Source of the DNA: Cyanobacteriota bacterium
Lineage (GTDB): Bacteria > Cyanobacteriota > Cyanobacteriia > Cyanobacteriales > Microcoleaceae
DNA: 64,000 nt
NCBI GenBank assembly: GCA_025362325.1
Contig: JANYGO010000208.1
Location: 27,684-91,683 of the forward strand
Reading direction: 5' to 3'
Under the pieces are notes generated by a model, which was not told where the DNA came from, searched no databases, and was given only the letters and a program-made list of their open reading frames with translations. The position numbers and the translations under genes are program-made. This document shows, one piece after another, positions 41,081 through 50,747 of the stretch (positions are counted from its first letter, which is position 1; each line of letters opens with the position of its first letter).

Positions 41081-41878
41081 TCAACATTCGTGGGGCAGCC
41101 AATCGGCAAAATCTCCGGCAAACTGGGACAGAGAAAGCAATTGAACGGGTGGATTTAGAGCCACAGATTGGCGTTCTGCCAAAGTATTGTAACCCCAATC
41201 TGCCAAAAACAAGCTGACCTGAGATAAATCCGGCTGCTGTTTCACCGACAGCAAAGTTTTTAACCTGTCTTCCACAAACCAAATAGTCGTATCTTTGCCA
41301 GATGCTGCCAAAAATTCCCGCAAAATTTGGTGTTTCGGCTTGTTGTATTCCTTGCCAAAAATCAACTCCGATGGCATTTGTACGCCCGCTAGCTGCAAGA
41401 GTTCCCGCACAAAACGCCCTTCCTTGGTTGTGACGATCGCCACTTTTACCGAACTTTCCTGCAATAATGATTTCAGGCGATCGGCTACTCCTGGATAAAA
41501 GCGGTGCAAAGACAGCCACCCAGCTAAATCCTCAGCAATCCAATTATCGCGCAGCCCGTCTAACATAGCGCCGACAGACTGGGCTTTTAAATTGTTTTCG
41601 GTCAATAATTGCGGGACAATGTTGGGCCAGTCCAGCAAAATTTGCTCTTCGGTAATTCCTGTCAGCAGGGCGCGAATCAGCAGGGGCATTTCCCAACCCG
41701 TTTCGATGGCGGGCCGCACTCGGTAAAAACTCAAAGCTAAATCTGGATCTGGTACTGTTTCCACTGGTTTCCAGATTTGACAGTAGGTACGCCAAGCTGT
41801 TTGGAAATATTCGATTAGTCCGTCACAAATCACACCGTCAAAATCAAGAGCGAGAATTGTTGGCAAGTTATTAGTCAT
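41081..41878 (-). CDS. HAD family hydrolase
   Basis: ILALDFDGVICDGLIEYFQTAW, VAIVTTKEGRFVRELLQ, WFVEDRLKTL. Confidence 0.9.
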   Translation of the reverse strand: MTNNLPTILALDFDGVICDGLIEYFQTAWRTYCQIWKPVETVPDPDLALSFYRVRPAIETGWEMPLLIRALLTGITEEQILLDWPNIVPQLLTENNLKAQSVGAMLDGLRDNWIAEDLAGWLSLHRFYPGVADRLKSLLQESSVKVAIVTTKEGRFVRELLQLAGVQMPSELIFGKEYNKPKHQILREFLAASGKDTTIWFVEDRLKTLLSVKQQPDLSQVSLFLADWGYNTLAERQSVALNPPVQLLSLSQFAGDFADWLPHEC

Positions 41879-41918
41879 CGAGGGATTTGGGATTTGGAAT
41901 TTGGGTGAATAGTCTTGA

Positions 41919-42653
41919 TTAAAAAGACTGAACTAGCGGTTGATCGGCAACTGATTCGAGTTTTTGGGACTTCAGCAATTGCGTCCACTCGGCCTTCAGA
42001 CTCGCATCATCGGGTGCTTTTCGCCGCATTTGGGCGAGAGTAGCAAGAGTGTCGTACCAAATTCCATTTTTAGCATAGGCGATCGCCCTAGCCCGCGGGT
42101 CGGGATTTGCTAAGTCGTTCTTGAGAGTTGGCTGCGGTTCAATTCGCTGTATCCATCCTTTAACAATATAATCTCCCGATCGCTCCAGAGGGTCGCAAGC
42201 CAGTGCAAACGACCACACATATCGCTTACCAACCTCAATATTTTTTGTCTTGTCTTTATCAGAAATGCTAACTCCCACAATTCCGGCTTTGTCAATTTTT
42301 AAACTAGATTCGTAGATTACTTCGGATTCATCTTCGTTGAGCAAAACAAACTCTACTTGAGCCGCCGGTTGAGAAACATAGACAAAAAGTGTGGGCGACT
42401 CTGTGAGGGTTAAGCCAATATTGCTTTCCGGTATTAAGGGAGTAATAAATAAACCATCCCGCAACTGACAGCCTCGATGCGTTCCACCTTGCCGGTTGTC
42501 GGGGGCTGTGACATCTGGGGGTTTGAAATTAATATTCTGACTCAGGAGAATTGGTGCGGGCACAGCCTGCATCGGTGAAAGCAAACTGGGGATAGTAACT
42601 GCGATCGCAAATACAGCGATCGCCAGTGCAGCCAAATGTATAAAACGTTTCAT
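41919..42653 (-). CDS. DUF928 domain-containing protein
   Basis: GTHRGCQLRDGLFITPLIPESNIGLTLTESPTLFVYVSQ, YAKNGIWYDTLATLAQMRR. Confidence 0.87.
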   Translation of the reverse strand: MKRFIHLAALAIAVFAIAVTIPSLLSPMQAVPAPILLSQNINFKPPDVTAPDNRQGGTHRGCQLRDGLFITPLIPESNIGLTLTESPTLFVYVSQPAAQVEFVLLNEDESEVIYESSLKIDKAGIVGVSISDKDKTKNIEVGKRYVWSFALACDPLERSGDYIVKGWIQRIEPQPTLKNDLANPDPRARAIAYAKNGIWYDTLATLAQMRRKAPDDASLKAEWTQLLKSQKLESVADQPLVQSF

Positions 42654-42798
42654 TTTTTCACCAACTTGTAGAGATATCCTCGATCGCGTCTCTACTGTTA
42701 GCCCGGAGTTTTAACTTAACCCCGGGCGCGATCGGGTAAATTTGTCAATTTTAAGATCGCCATCGGTTGACCGACAAAACTTTAAGAAATATCGAGTT

Positions 42799-43539
42799 TT
42801 AAAGAGGGCCAACCAGCGGTTGAGCTGCCACTGATTCTAGTCCTTGGGACTGCAACAATTGGGTCCACTTGGCTGTCAACCTGGCATCCCCCGGTGTCTG
42901 GCGCCGCATTTGGGCTAAAGTAGCTAGAGTTTCGTACCAAATCCCATTTTTAGCGTAAACATTGAGCCTCGTCATCGGGTCAGGATTTGCTAAATCGCTC
43001 TTGAGAGTTGGCTGGGGTGCTATGCGCTGCACGAACCCTTTAACCACTGAATCTGCCGATCGGTCTTCCGGTTCGCAAACCATCGAAAACGACCACACGT
43101 ATCGCTTGCCAACTTCCAGCGATTTGTTGTTGTCGCCGGTAGCAGGAACGCTAATTCCAACAATTCCCGATTCTTTAAGTTTAAATGTTTTTTCGTAGAC
43201 CACTTTGTCCTCGTTTTCTGTCAGCAAAGTAAACTCTATTTCTGCCGAGGTTTGAGGAACGTAGACAAAAATTGTGGGAGACTCTGTGAGGGTTAAACCG
43301 ATATTAGTTGGAGGTACTAAAGGAGTAATAGATAAACCCGCCGGACAAAGCTTGGAACCGCGATGTGTCCCTCCTTGTCGGCCGCCGGGGGCTGTGACGT
43401 TGGGAGGCTGGAAATTAACATTCTGACTCAGCAGGATCGGCTGGGATTGTGCTGGCACTCCCGCCAGTGAACTCGGGACGGTGGCTGCGAGGGCAGATGC
43501 GCCGATCGCCAGTGTAGCTAGATGTAGAAAACGTTTCAT
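42799..43539 (-). CDS. DUF928 domain-containing protein
   Basis: GTHRGSKLCPAGLSITPLVPPTNIGLTLTESPTIFVYVPQ; start MKRFLHLATL preferred to the ORF start at 43683. Confidence 0.87.
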   Translation of the reverse strand: MKRFLHLATLAIGASALAATVPSSLAGVPAQSQPILLSQNVNFQPPNVTAPGGRQGGTHRGSKLCPAGLSITPLVPPTNIGLTLTESPTIFVYVPQTSAEIEFTLLTENEDKVVYEKTFKLKESGIVGISVPATGDNNKSLEVGKRYVWSFSMVCEPEDRSADSVVKGFVQRIAPQPTLKSDLANPDPMTRLNVYAKNGIWYETLATLAQMRRQTPGDARLTAKWTQLLQSQGLESVAAQPLVGPL

Positions 43540-43882
43540 TTTTTTGTACCTTTGACTATAATATTGCAAACACAGACACTCCCGAATGGCAACGAATATT
43601 TTTGAGAGGCTAGTCGAGCGCGCGCAGATACACAATTTGAACCTTGACATACGATCAATAACATTAATTAATTCGATCGGCAAGTGATTTTGGGTGCCAA
43701 GAATCCGGCGAGCGACCTCGCCAGTATCCTTGCATACACTTACTGGCTACCAACTGTAAAATTTTGTTACAAAGCGGTCGGAGTTTCCGGGTGTTCTAAG
43801 ATGGAGGAAGTCTGGCCCAGGCGGCTGCCCTGCCAAACAACTGCTGTTTGTGTGAAACGACTCAAACTTTTATGCTGGGATA

Positions 43883-45670
43883 ATGAGTAAAATATCTAAC
43901 AAAATTCGATCGGCAGCGGCTCAATTGAGTCAAATGTATAAACCATCACTCTTCTTTGCTAGGTCTGTATTAATTGCTAGCGCGGCAGTAACATTATCCT
44001 TGATGGCAGGCAGACATCTAGGAATACTCGAACCAATAGAATTAAGTGCCTACGACCAAATGCTGAGGTGGCGTCCCGACGAAAAGCCAGACTCGCGCTT
44101 GCTAGTTGTGGGGATTACCGAAGGAGACATTCAGAAACTGAAACAGTGGCCGATATCCGATCGCAAAATAGCTGAAATCTTACAAAAACTCAAAAAAATG
44201 CAGCCAGCAGTCATCGGCTTAGACGTGCTGCGAGACGTACCTTTAGGAGACGGGCGCCAGGAATTAACTAAAGTTTTACAAAAAAGCGATCGAATTATCG
44301 GGGTATGTTTAGTCACCGACGGGAGTGCGAACAATCCCGGTTCTCCGCCACCTCCGGGCCTGCCAGAAAACCGGGTGGGATTTGCAGATTTTGGAGTCGA
44401 TCCGGGCGGCATACTGCGGAGAGCTTTATTATTTATGAAACCGCCGACAATTGAGGGTACATCCTCGCCTGAAAAACATCTTTGCAATGATAGTTCTCAA
44501 GTTTTAGCTTCCTTCAACCTCCAGCTAACACTCCGCTACCTGCAAGGGCAAAAAATCTCTCCGCAACTGGCACCAGATCAATCTTTATGGCTGGGAAAAA
44601 CCCAATTAAAACAAATACAAAGCAATGACGGAGGATACAGCAATGCCGATGCCAGGGGATATCAAATACTAATTAACTATCGTTCCCGGCAGCAAGTCGC
44701 ACCTCAAGTCACAGTTACGGATGTTTTAGAAGGAAAAATCGACCCAAATTTAGTTAAAGATAAAATAGTGCTGATCGGTTACACCACAGAAACCGTTAAA
44801 GATTTCTTTTATACTCCTTACAGTGGGCGGCAGCAAAACAACCAATTCATGCCGGGGATCGTGGTACACGCACAAGTAATCAGCCAACTTTTGAGTGCTG
44901 TTTTAGACAATAAACCGATGTTTTGGTTTTGGCCGGAATGGGCTGAAATCCTGTGGATTTCGGGATGGTCAATTGTGGGAGGAACCGTGGCATCGCGGAT
45001 GGCTCACCCAGCGCAGTTGGCGCTGACATTCGGAGCAATGCTGTCGGGGTGTTGCGCGCTCGGCTTTGGGATTTTTATGTTGGCAGGGTGGGTGCCGGTG
45101 GCAGCACCAGCCTTAGCATTAATCTTAACTGGGGGCAGCATTGTATCCGCAGACAGATTTAATAAATCAGGATACGGGAAAGCAATTAGCGATCGAGTAA
45201 AACAAGTCTTCAAAGTCGAAATTGACCAAGCCAGAAAAGAACAGCAAGTGGCAGAAATCACAGAATCTGATTTCTTTAAAGAATTGCAGCAAAAGAAAGA
45301 TAAACTGAGAATTAATAAAAAAGAAACCTCTGAAGAACCACCTTCCCAACCCTCAGAAATAACTGCAACTGCCTCAGAGCTGTCCCAAACCGAAAGTCAG
45401 GCAGACGAATACTTAGCTCAGTTGCAGCAAAAAGCCAAACAGCAGAAGCAGCGGGCCACCCAGACAGCATCGGCAAGCAGCTCAAAAACAGGTGCCAGCG
45501 ATGCCAGCAGTGATGCTAGTGGGACAGAAACCAAAGCAGATGAGGAGTTGAGCGATTTGCAAGCCAAAGCAAAACAGATGCGGCAGCGCAGGAGCGATGA
45601 AAAGAGGATTAAAGATGAAAAGATTGATAATTTATTAGACAAGGAGGATTTGGGAAGCCAGGAAGAATGA
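43883..45670 (+). CDS. CHASE2 domain protein with charged coiled-coil tail (no cyclase domain)
   Basis: IELSAYDQMLRWRPDEKPDSRLLVVGITEGDI, VIGLDVLRDVP; ends in a Q/K/S/E-rich tail. Confidence 0.88.
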   Translation: MSKISNKIRSAAAQLSQMYKPSLFFARSVLIASAAVTLSLMAGRHLGILEPIELSAYDQMLRWRPDEKPDSRLLVVGITEGDIQKLKQWPISDRKIAEILQKLKKMQPAVIGLDVLRDVPLGDGRQELTKVLQKSDRIIGVCLVTDGSANNPGSPPPPGLPENRVGFADFGVDPGGILRRALLFMKPPTIEGTSSPEKHLCNDSSQVLASFNLQLTLRYLQGQKISPQLAPDQSLWLGKTQLKQIQSNDGGYSNADARGYQILINYRSRQQVAPQVTVTDVLEGKIDPNLVKDKIVLIGYTTETVKDFFYTPYSGRQQNNQFMPGIVVHAQVISQLLSAVLDNKPMFWFWPEWAEILWISGWSIVGGTVASRMAHPAQLALTFGAMLSGCCALGFGIFMLAGWVPVAAPALALILTGGSIVSADRFNKSGYGKAISDRVKQVFKVEIDQARKEQQVAEITESDFFKELQQKKDKLRINKKETSEEPPSQPSEITATASELSQTESQADEYLAQLQQKAKQQKQRATQTASASSSKTGASDASSDASGTETKADEELSDLQAKAKQMRQRRSDEKRIKDEKIDNLLDKEDLGSQEE

Positions 45671-46159
45671 GAGACTACTCGAGGGCATCTAGAATTGCAT
45701 CATCATTTCTGGTCGCCGTTTACGAGCATCATACATAGTTGCACGCAATATATTCAAATATCACCTACATTGTGTTGGTAGGCTGTTAGCCCGGATGAAC
45801 GAACCATTAAGCCCTCTATCTCTCTTCCGAAGCAGGTTGTTGAGATTACTTTTAGTTGTAGACTACAGTTTTATTCGGTGCTGATTAATTCCTTAGTTTA
45901 TCAAGTCTGATTGATTGCAGACTTTGCCGATCAGCAAGGTTCACACCTAGAGAGCAATCACGAACGTCAGTTATGAGCGTGGTTCTGGCGTCAATCTTGG
46001 ATGGGAGCTCTTGCCCATCCCACAAATCATTTACGATTGCTGTAGAGGACATAAATCCTCAAGCTGTCTCTATTTAAGTCTAGTCATTTAAAGAACTTCA
46101 AAGTCAATAAATGACTAAAGTTAAATAGATAATTGTTCAATCTTTGCAATACGCATATC

Positions 46160-46918
46160 ATGTCAAAAATCATTTCTGTCCACTCTTACCGGGGTGGAAC
46201 TGGCAAATCGAACACGACTGCAAATTTGGCATCTATTATCGCTCGCAGCGGAAATCGGGTCGCCATTGTAGACACAGACATTCAATCGCCCGGGATTCAC
46301 GTGCTGTTCGGTTTCAGCGAAAGCAACATGGATCGCTGCTTGAACGATTACCTGTGGGGTAGGTGTCCGATCGCGGATACGGCCTACAATGTGAGTTCGC
46401 TGCTGCCAAAATTAGCTACTAACGGCAGCCTCTACCTGATTCCTTCGAGCATCAAAGCAGGGGAAATAGCGCGAGTTTTGCGCGAAGGCTACGACGTGGG
46501 ACTGCTTACCGACGGCTTTCAAGAACTGATCGACGCTCTCAACTTAGATTACCTATTTATCGACACGCACCCGGGGCTCAACGAAGAAACCCTGCTCAGC
46601 ATCACCATTTCCGACATTTTGCTGCTGATTCTGCGTCCGGATCAGCAAGACTTTCAGGGAACGGCTGTCACGGTAGATGTGGCTCGCAAATTAGAGGTTC
46701 CCAAGATTTTGATGACGATCAACAAAGCCCCAGAATCTCTGGATTTTGAGGATTTGAAGCAGCAAGTAGAGAGTATTTACAACATCCCAGTTGTCGGGGT
46801 GCTGCCCCACAGCGATAAGATGATGCTGCTGGCCAGTAAGGGGGTGTTTGCTCTGCACTTTCCTAAAGACCCTCTAACTCTAGTGGTGGAAGGGATTGCC
46901 AAACAGATTATGGGATAA
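46160..46918 (+). CDS. MinD/ParA-family ATPase
   Basis: MSKIISVHSYRGGTGKSNTTANLASIIARSGNRVAIVDTDIQSPGIH; deviant Walker A. Confidence 0.9.
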   Translation: MSKIISVHSYRGGTGKSNTTANLASIIARSGNRVAIVDTDIQSPGIHVLFGFSESNMDRCLNDYLWGRCPIADTAYNVSSLLPKLATNGSLYLIPSSIKAGEIARVLREGYDVGLLTDGFQELIDALNLDYLFIDTHPGLNEETLLSITISDILLLILRPDQQDFQGTAVTVDVARKLEVPKILMTINKAPESLDFEDLKQQVESIYNIPVVGVLPHSDKMMLLASKGVFALHFPKDPLTLVVEGIAKQIMG

Positions 46919-47151
46919 TTGGTGTTGTCCGAGTCGCAGAGGGCGATTCAGCCAAGAGGGATAGCTACGCCGCGCGTGCGAGTGCGTTTCGATTTCAATT
47001 CCATCAGCGCCGTGTCCTCCTGCGTCTCGGGCTAATGCTGTGGAGGAACTTTGTAGGCGACATTATTTGCTTAAAGAGTAGGCAGAATGGCGACAAAATG
47101 AGATACAAATAGATTATGAGAATTTGTTAAAAAACTTTAGGAGGAGAACTC

Positions 47152-47277
47152 ATGGAATTTGACTGGCGCATACTAATAGTATTGAGTCCCGTCTTGTTGG
47201 CTGGCGGCTGGGCTGCTTACAACGTCGGCGCTATAGCTCTCAAACAAGTGCAGAAATTGTTGAACAAGCAAGCTTAA
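47152..47277 (+). CDS. psbY: Photosystem II protein PsbY
   Basis: Small ORF missing from the supplied track: MEFDWRILIVLSPVLLAGGWAAYNVGAIALKQVQKLLNKQA; GGAGGA RBS just upstream. Confidence 0.9.
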   Translation: MEFDWRILIVLSPVLLAGGWAAYNVGAIALKQVQKLLNKQA

Positions 47278-47484
47278 ACTCAGCCTCTATACTGGTAAGG
47301 TCGCAGCCGACTGTTTCTGGAGATACAAATACAGTCGGCTCATTTGTGGCCCAGATCTGGTTGAGTGCGATCGCGATTTTTGGGCGATCGGGCAATTTAC
47401 GACTCCAGACAGATAGGGCGAAAGCCAAAGAAAAGTTATAAATAAACGATTGCGCAGAAACGGGGTGCGATCGACCAAAATATT

Positions 47485-47618
47485 AAGTTGACCGCTCGAC
47501 AGTTGACAGTTGACAGTTGACAGTTGACAATCATAAGTCCGAGGATTGGAGTAATGAATAGTCTGATTTTAATTTCTCCCTACAAGGGTTCAGGCTTTAA
47601 ACCAATTCTTTCTGGTAT
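47485..47618 (+). repeat. Composite repeat element, copy 2
   Basis: GTTGACA heptamers, then GAGGATTGGAGTAATGAATAGTCTGATTTTAATTTCTCCCTACAAGGGTTCAGGCTTTAAACCAATTCTTTCTGGTA. Confidence 0.9.
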
Positions 47619-47734
47619 AGCAACCGCCACATCGGTGAGGATATAAATAACCGGAATGAATAGAGCCGATACCCGTACGGAATCAATGGTTTGATTCGGG
47701 TTATGCAACCCAACGACGGAGCTCGGGGGGCAAG

Positions 47735-47774
47735 CTGTCAACTGTCGAGCGGTCAACTGTCGAGCGGTCAACTG
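47735..47774. repeat. Inverted CAGTTGACCGCTCGA tandem repeat
   Basis: tgtcaactgtcgagcggtcaactgtcgagcggtcaactg. Confidence 0.85.
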
Positions 47775-47983
47775 CTATAAGTGAGGAGCTTGATGTTTTC
47801 CGCTCGGCTCAGCATTTATGATGAGACGGCGATACAAATATTTAGCAAGCACGTTCCCGCAGAAAATATGAGACAATCGCAAAAGTATTTGCCCTGAAAA
47901 TCCCCCTAAAAACTGCGAAGTTTAAGTAATAGGGAAGATCGGTCAAATTGTCAATGTTTAACTCCTATATCTAAGGATAGATT

Positions 47984-49492
47984 ATGCTTTTTCCCCGAGC
48001 TAGCGGCATTTTACTCCACCCGACATCTTTTCCCAGCCGATTTGGCGTTGGGGATATGGGAATAGAAGCATATCGCTTTATTGACTTTTTAGTAGAGAGC
48101 GACCAGCAATACTGGCAGATATTGCCGCTGGGCCCGACAGGATACGGCAATTCTCCTTATTCGTGCTATTCAGCAATGGCAGGAAATCCGCTGATGCTGA
48201 GCCCGGAAATTCTGCGGGACGAGCAATTGCTCAGCGATGAAGATTTAGCTCATTCGCCGGAATTTCCGCTGGATACTGTAGAATTCGAGCGGGCGATCAC
48301 GCACAAAATCCCGATGCTCAAAAAAGCCTGCGAAAACTTCAAAGCGCAAGCATCGCCGGTACAGCAAAGAGAATTCTCGGCTTTTTGCGAGAGCAAAGCG
48401 ACTTGGCTGGAAGATTATGCCTTATTTATGGCACTAAAAGACAGCTTCAACGGCACGAGCTGGCACACTTGGGAACCAGAAATTGCTCAGCGCAAACCGG
48501 AGGCGCTAGACAAGTGGCGGCAGCAGCTAAATACTGAGATTTATTACTACAAATACGTCCAGTTCGAGTTTTTCCGCCAGTGGACAGAGTTGAAACGCTA
48601 TGCCAACCTGCGCGAAATTAAAATTATTGGCGACATTCCGATTTATGTAGCTCACGACAGCGCTGATGTCTGGTCGCATCCAGAAATATTTTGTTTGGAT
48701 GAAGCAACTGGAGAACCAGCTTTAATGGCCGGTGTTCCGCCGGATTATTTCAGCTCCACAGGTCAATTGTGGGGCAACCCGGTATACAATTGGGAGGCTT
48801 TGCAAGCAAATAATTTTCAGTGGTGGGTGCAGCGTTTTGAGGCGATTTTCGCTTACGTAGATGTGACTCGGATCGACCACTTTCGAGGATTTGATGCTTA
48901 CTGGGCGGTGAAGCGCGGTCAAGAAACTGCGATGGAGGGAGAGTGGATTAAAGCGCCGGGAACAGCTTTGTTTGAGGTAATTAACGAGAAGTTTGGCAAC
49001 TTGCCGATTATCGCTGAGGATTTGGGAGTAATTACTCCGGAAGTGGAAGCTTTGCGCGATCAGTTTGAGTTTCCGGGAATGAAGATTTTGCAGTTCGCTT
49101 TCGGCGCGGGCCCTGGCGATCCTTTTTTGCCTTTTAATTACGTTCGCAATTGCGTAGTTTACACCGGCACCCACGACAACGACACGACTGTCGGCTGGTT
49201 CAATCAACTGCAAAACTACGAAAGAGATGAGGTTTTACGTTATTTGGGCTGCATCGATCCCCAAGGAATTCACTGGTCTTTAATCCGCATGGGTTGGATT
49301 TCTATGGCTAATTTGGCAATTGTGCCGTTTCAAGATTTGTTGGGTTTGGATACCGATGCGCGGATGAATTTTCCGGGGAAAGCAGAGGGAAATTGGGGCT
49401 GGCGGTATCGGCGCGAAGCTTTGAATTGGGAGGTGCGCGATCGGCTCAAAACCATGACTTACATCAGCGGGCGCGCTCCCCAGAAAAATTGA
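47984..49492 (+). CDS. malQ: 4-alpha-glucanotransferase
   Basis: RASGILLHPTSFPSRFGVGDMG, GDIPIYVAHDSADVWSHPEIF, VTRIDHFRGFDAYWAV, IAEDLGVITPEV, YTGTHDNDTTVGW. Confidence 0.97.
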   Translation: MLFPRASGILLHPTSFPSRFGVGDMGIEAYRFIDFLVESDQQYWQILPLGPTGYGNSPYSCYSAMAGNPLMLSPEILRDEQLLSDEDLAHSPEFPLDTVEFERAITHKIPMLKKACENFKAQASPVQQREFSAFCESKATWLEDYALFMALKDSFNGTSWHTWEPEIAQRKPEALDKWRQQLNTEIYYYKYVQFEFFRQWTELKRYANLREIKIIGDIPIYVAHDSADVWSHPEIFCLDEATGEPALMAGVPPDYFSSTGQLWGNPVYNWEALQANNFQWWVQRFEAIFAYVDVTRIDHFRGFDAYWAVKRGQETAMEGEWIKAPGTALFEVINEKFGNLPIIAEDLGVITPEVEALRDQFEFPGMKILQFAFGAGPGDPFLPFNYVRNCVVYTGTHDNDTTVGWFNQLQNYERDEVLRYLGCIDPQGIHWSLIRMGWISMANLAIVPFQDLLGLDTDARMNFPGKAEGNWGWRYRREALNWEVRDRLKTMTYISGRAPQKN

Positions 49493-49523
49493 TAATGGGT
49501 AATGGGTAATGGGTAATGATATC

Positions 49524-49662
49524 GTGTCCGGTCAATTCCCTCCGCTTCGCTCCGCCCGTAATAGAAACGGTTTGTAGTGAGGACTTTAGTCCTCATCCAT
49601 GACGCTTGACTAAAGTCCTCACTACAAACTAATCTTATTGTGGTGGTTCTCGGAGGACATGA
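49524..49662. repeat. Extended family A element with outer GTCCG...GGAC ends
   Basis: atcgtgtccggtcaatt ... ggtttgtagtgaggactttagtcctc...gactaaagtcctcactacaaact ... ggaggacatgat. Confidence 0.8.
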
Positions 49663-49730
49663 TATGAGTCAATAAAGACGGACATTCTCATTGAAAACTG
49701 TGGACTGCCAGCCATTACCTATTCCCCATT

Positions 49731-49869
49731 ACCAGAAATAATTGGTTTAAAGCCTCCACCCTTGTAGGGAGAAATTAAAAGCAGACTATTCATGACTCGA
49801 ATCTTCTTCCTTCCAGGTAGAGGTCGCACTCCGAAGTCAACTGTCAACTGTCAACTGTCAACTGTCAAC
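49731..49869 (-). repeat. Composite repeat element, copy 3 (inverted)
   Basis: Reverse complement of accagaaataattggtttaaagcctccacccttgtagggagaaattaaaagcagactattcatgac...(tgtcaac)n. Confidence 0.9.
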
Positions 49870-49883
49870 GATTAACCTTCATT

Positions 49884-50747
49884 CTAGGGCTTTGCTGAAG
49901 GCTTGAGTTCGTCAGCTTTGAAAACAACTTCTTTGGCGACTCCCAGGGCTCCGAGCTGTTCGGATTGTCCGTTATTAACAGCAATCATTACCCCGCCTGC
50001 GTTACCAGCTAGAACTACCAATTGCTTTTCGGCTTCCCAGTTGCGCACAGTTCCTATTGGCAAAGTTCCCTCAAACTCTGTTTTGCCATCGACTTGAATC
50101 TGCATCCAGGATTCGGCCTTAAAAGTGACGCTAACCATCACTGGTTTACTGCCAGATTTATCTAAGTTTGTACCTGTTCTTGCTGCTTCGACAGCCGCGT
50201 AACTATCCGGTTTCAGATTTTTTGAGGCGCTGGATTTAGCAAATAAACGAGCTTGTTCTTGGCCAAGGGCGAGTTCTTCGGCTGCTGCACCTTTTTTTGC
50301 TGTCACAGAACCGCCCATCAACTGAGATAAGCCATTGACTGAACAGATAATTAGCAATGTGTAAAACAGGTAAAGGTGCATCGGGCGCAACTGAGGCCCA
50401 TCTTGCCAGGATAGCTTGGCTGGCGATCGCGGTGGCGGTTCGATCGGGAACAAGTCAGCAAACTGAGTTCCGTCCAAACCCATTGCTTCGGCGTAGCGCT
50501 TGATCAAACCTTGAGTGTAGACCGGTTCGGGGAGTTGGTCGAGTTGACCGTCCTCGATGGCTTGCAGCAGATTCCGCCGAATCATTGTTACCACTGCTAC
50601 TTTGTCCAATGAAATCGACTGCTGTTCGCGGTACTGGCGGAGTTGATCGCCGATTTCCGCTAACTTCTTCTGAGGTGGTTCTGGCTCTTGGGAGTGCAGT
50701 TTCTGCTTAGTTGTGTTGAAGAATAAAAACAATAAGTTCTTTGTCAT
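49884..50747 (-). CDS. RodZ-like helix-turn-helix membrane protein (DUF4115-type C-terminus)
   Basis: LAEIGDQLRQYREQQSISLDKVAVVTMIRRNLLQAIEDGQLDQLPEPVYTQGLIKRYAEAMGLDG; TM helix; C-terminal SVTFKAESWMQIQVDGKTEFEGTLPIGTVRNW. Start overlaps the upstream stop by 4 nt (ATGA). Confidence 0.88.
   Translation of the reverse strand: MTKNLLFLFFNTTKQKLHSQEPEPPQKKLAEIGDQLRQYREQQSISLDKVAVVTMIRRNLLQAIEDGQLDQLPEPVYTQGLIKRYAEAMGLDGTQFADLFPIEPPPRSPAKLSWQDGPQLRPMHLYLFYTLLIICSVNGLSQLMGGSVTAKKGAAAEELALGQEQARLFAKSSASKNLKPDSYAAVEAARTGTNLDKSGSKPVMVSVTFKAESWMQIQVDGKTEFEGTLPIGTVRNWEAEKQLVVLAGNAGGVMIAVNNGQSEQLGALGVAKEVVFKADELKPSAKP

Noticed and set aside
40720-41217. 165 aa plus-strand ORF spanning the palindrome cluster
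   Set aside because: Made from repeat and palindromic DNA with an antisense overlap of the HAD gene; no domain or signal
41001-41519. 172 aa minus-strand ORF
   Set aside because: Overlaps the well-supported HAD hydrolase in another frame
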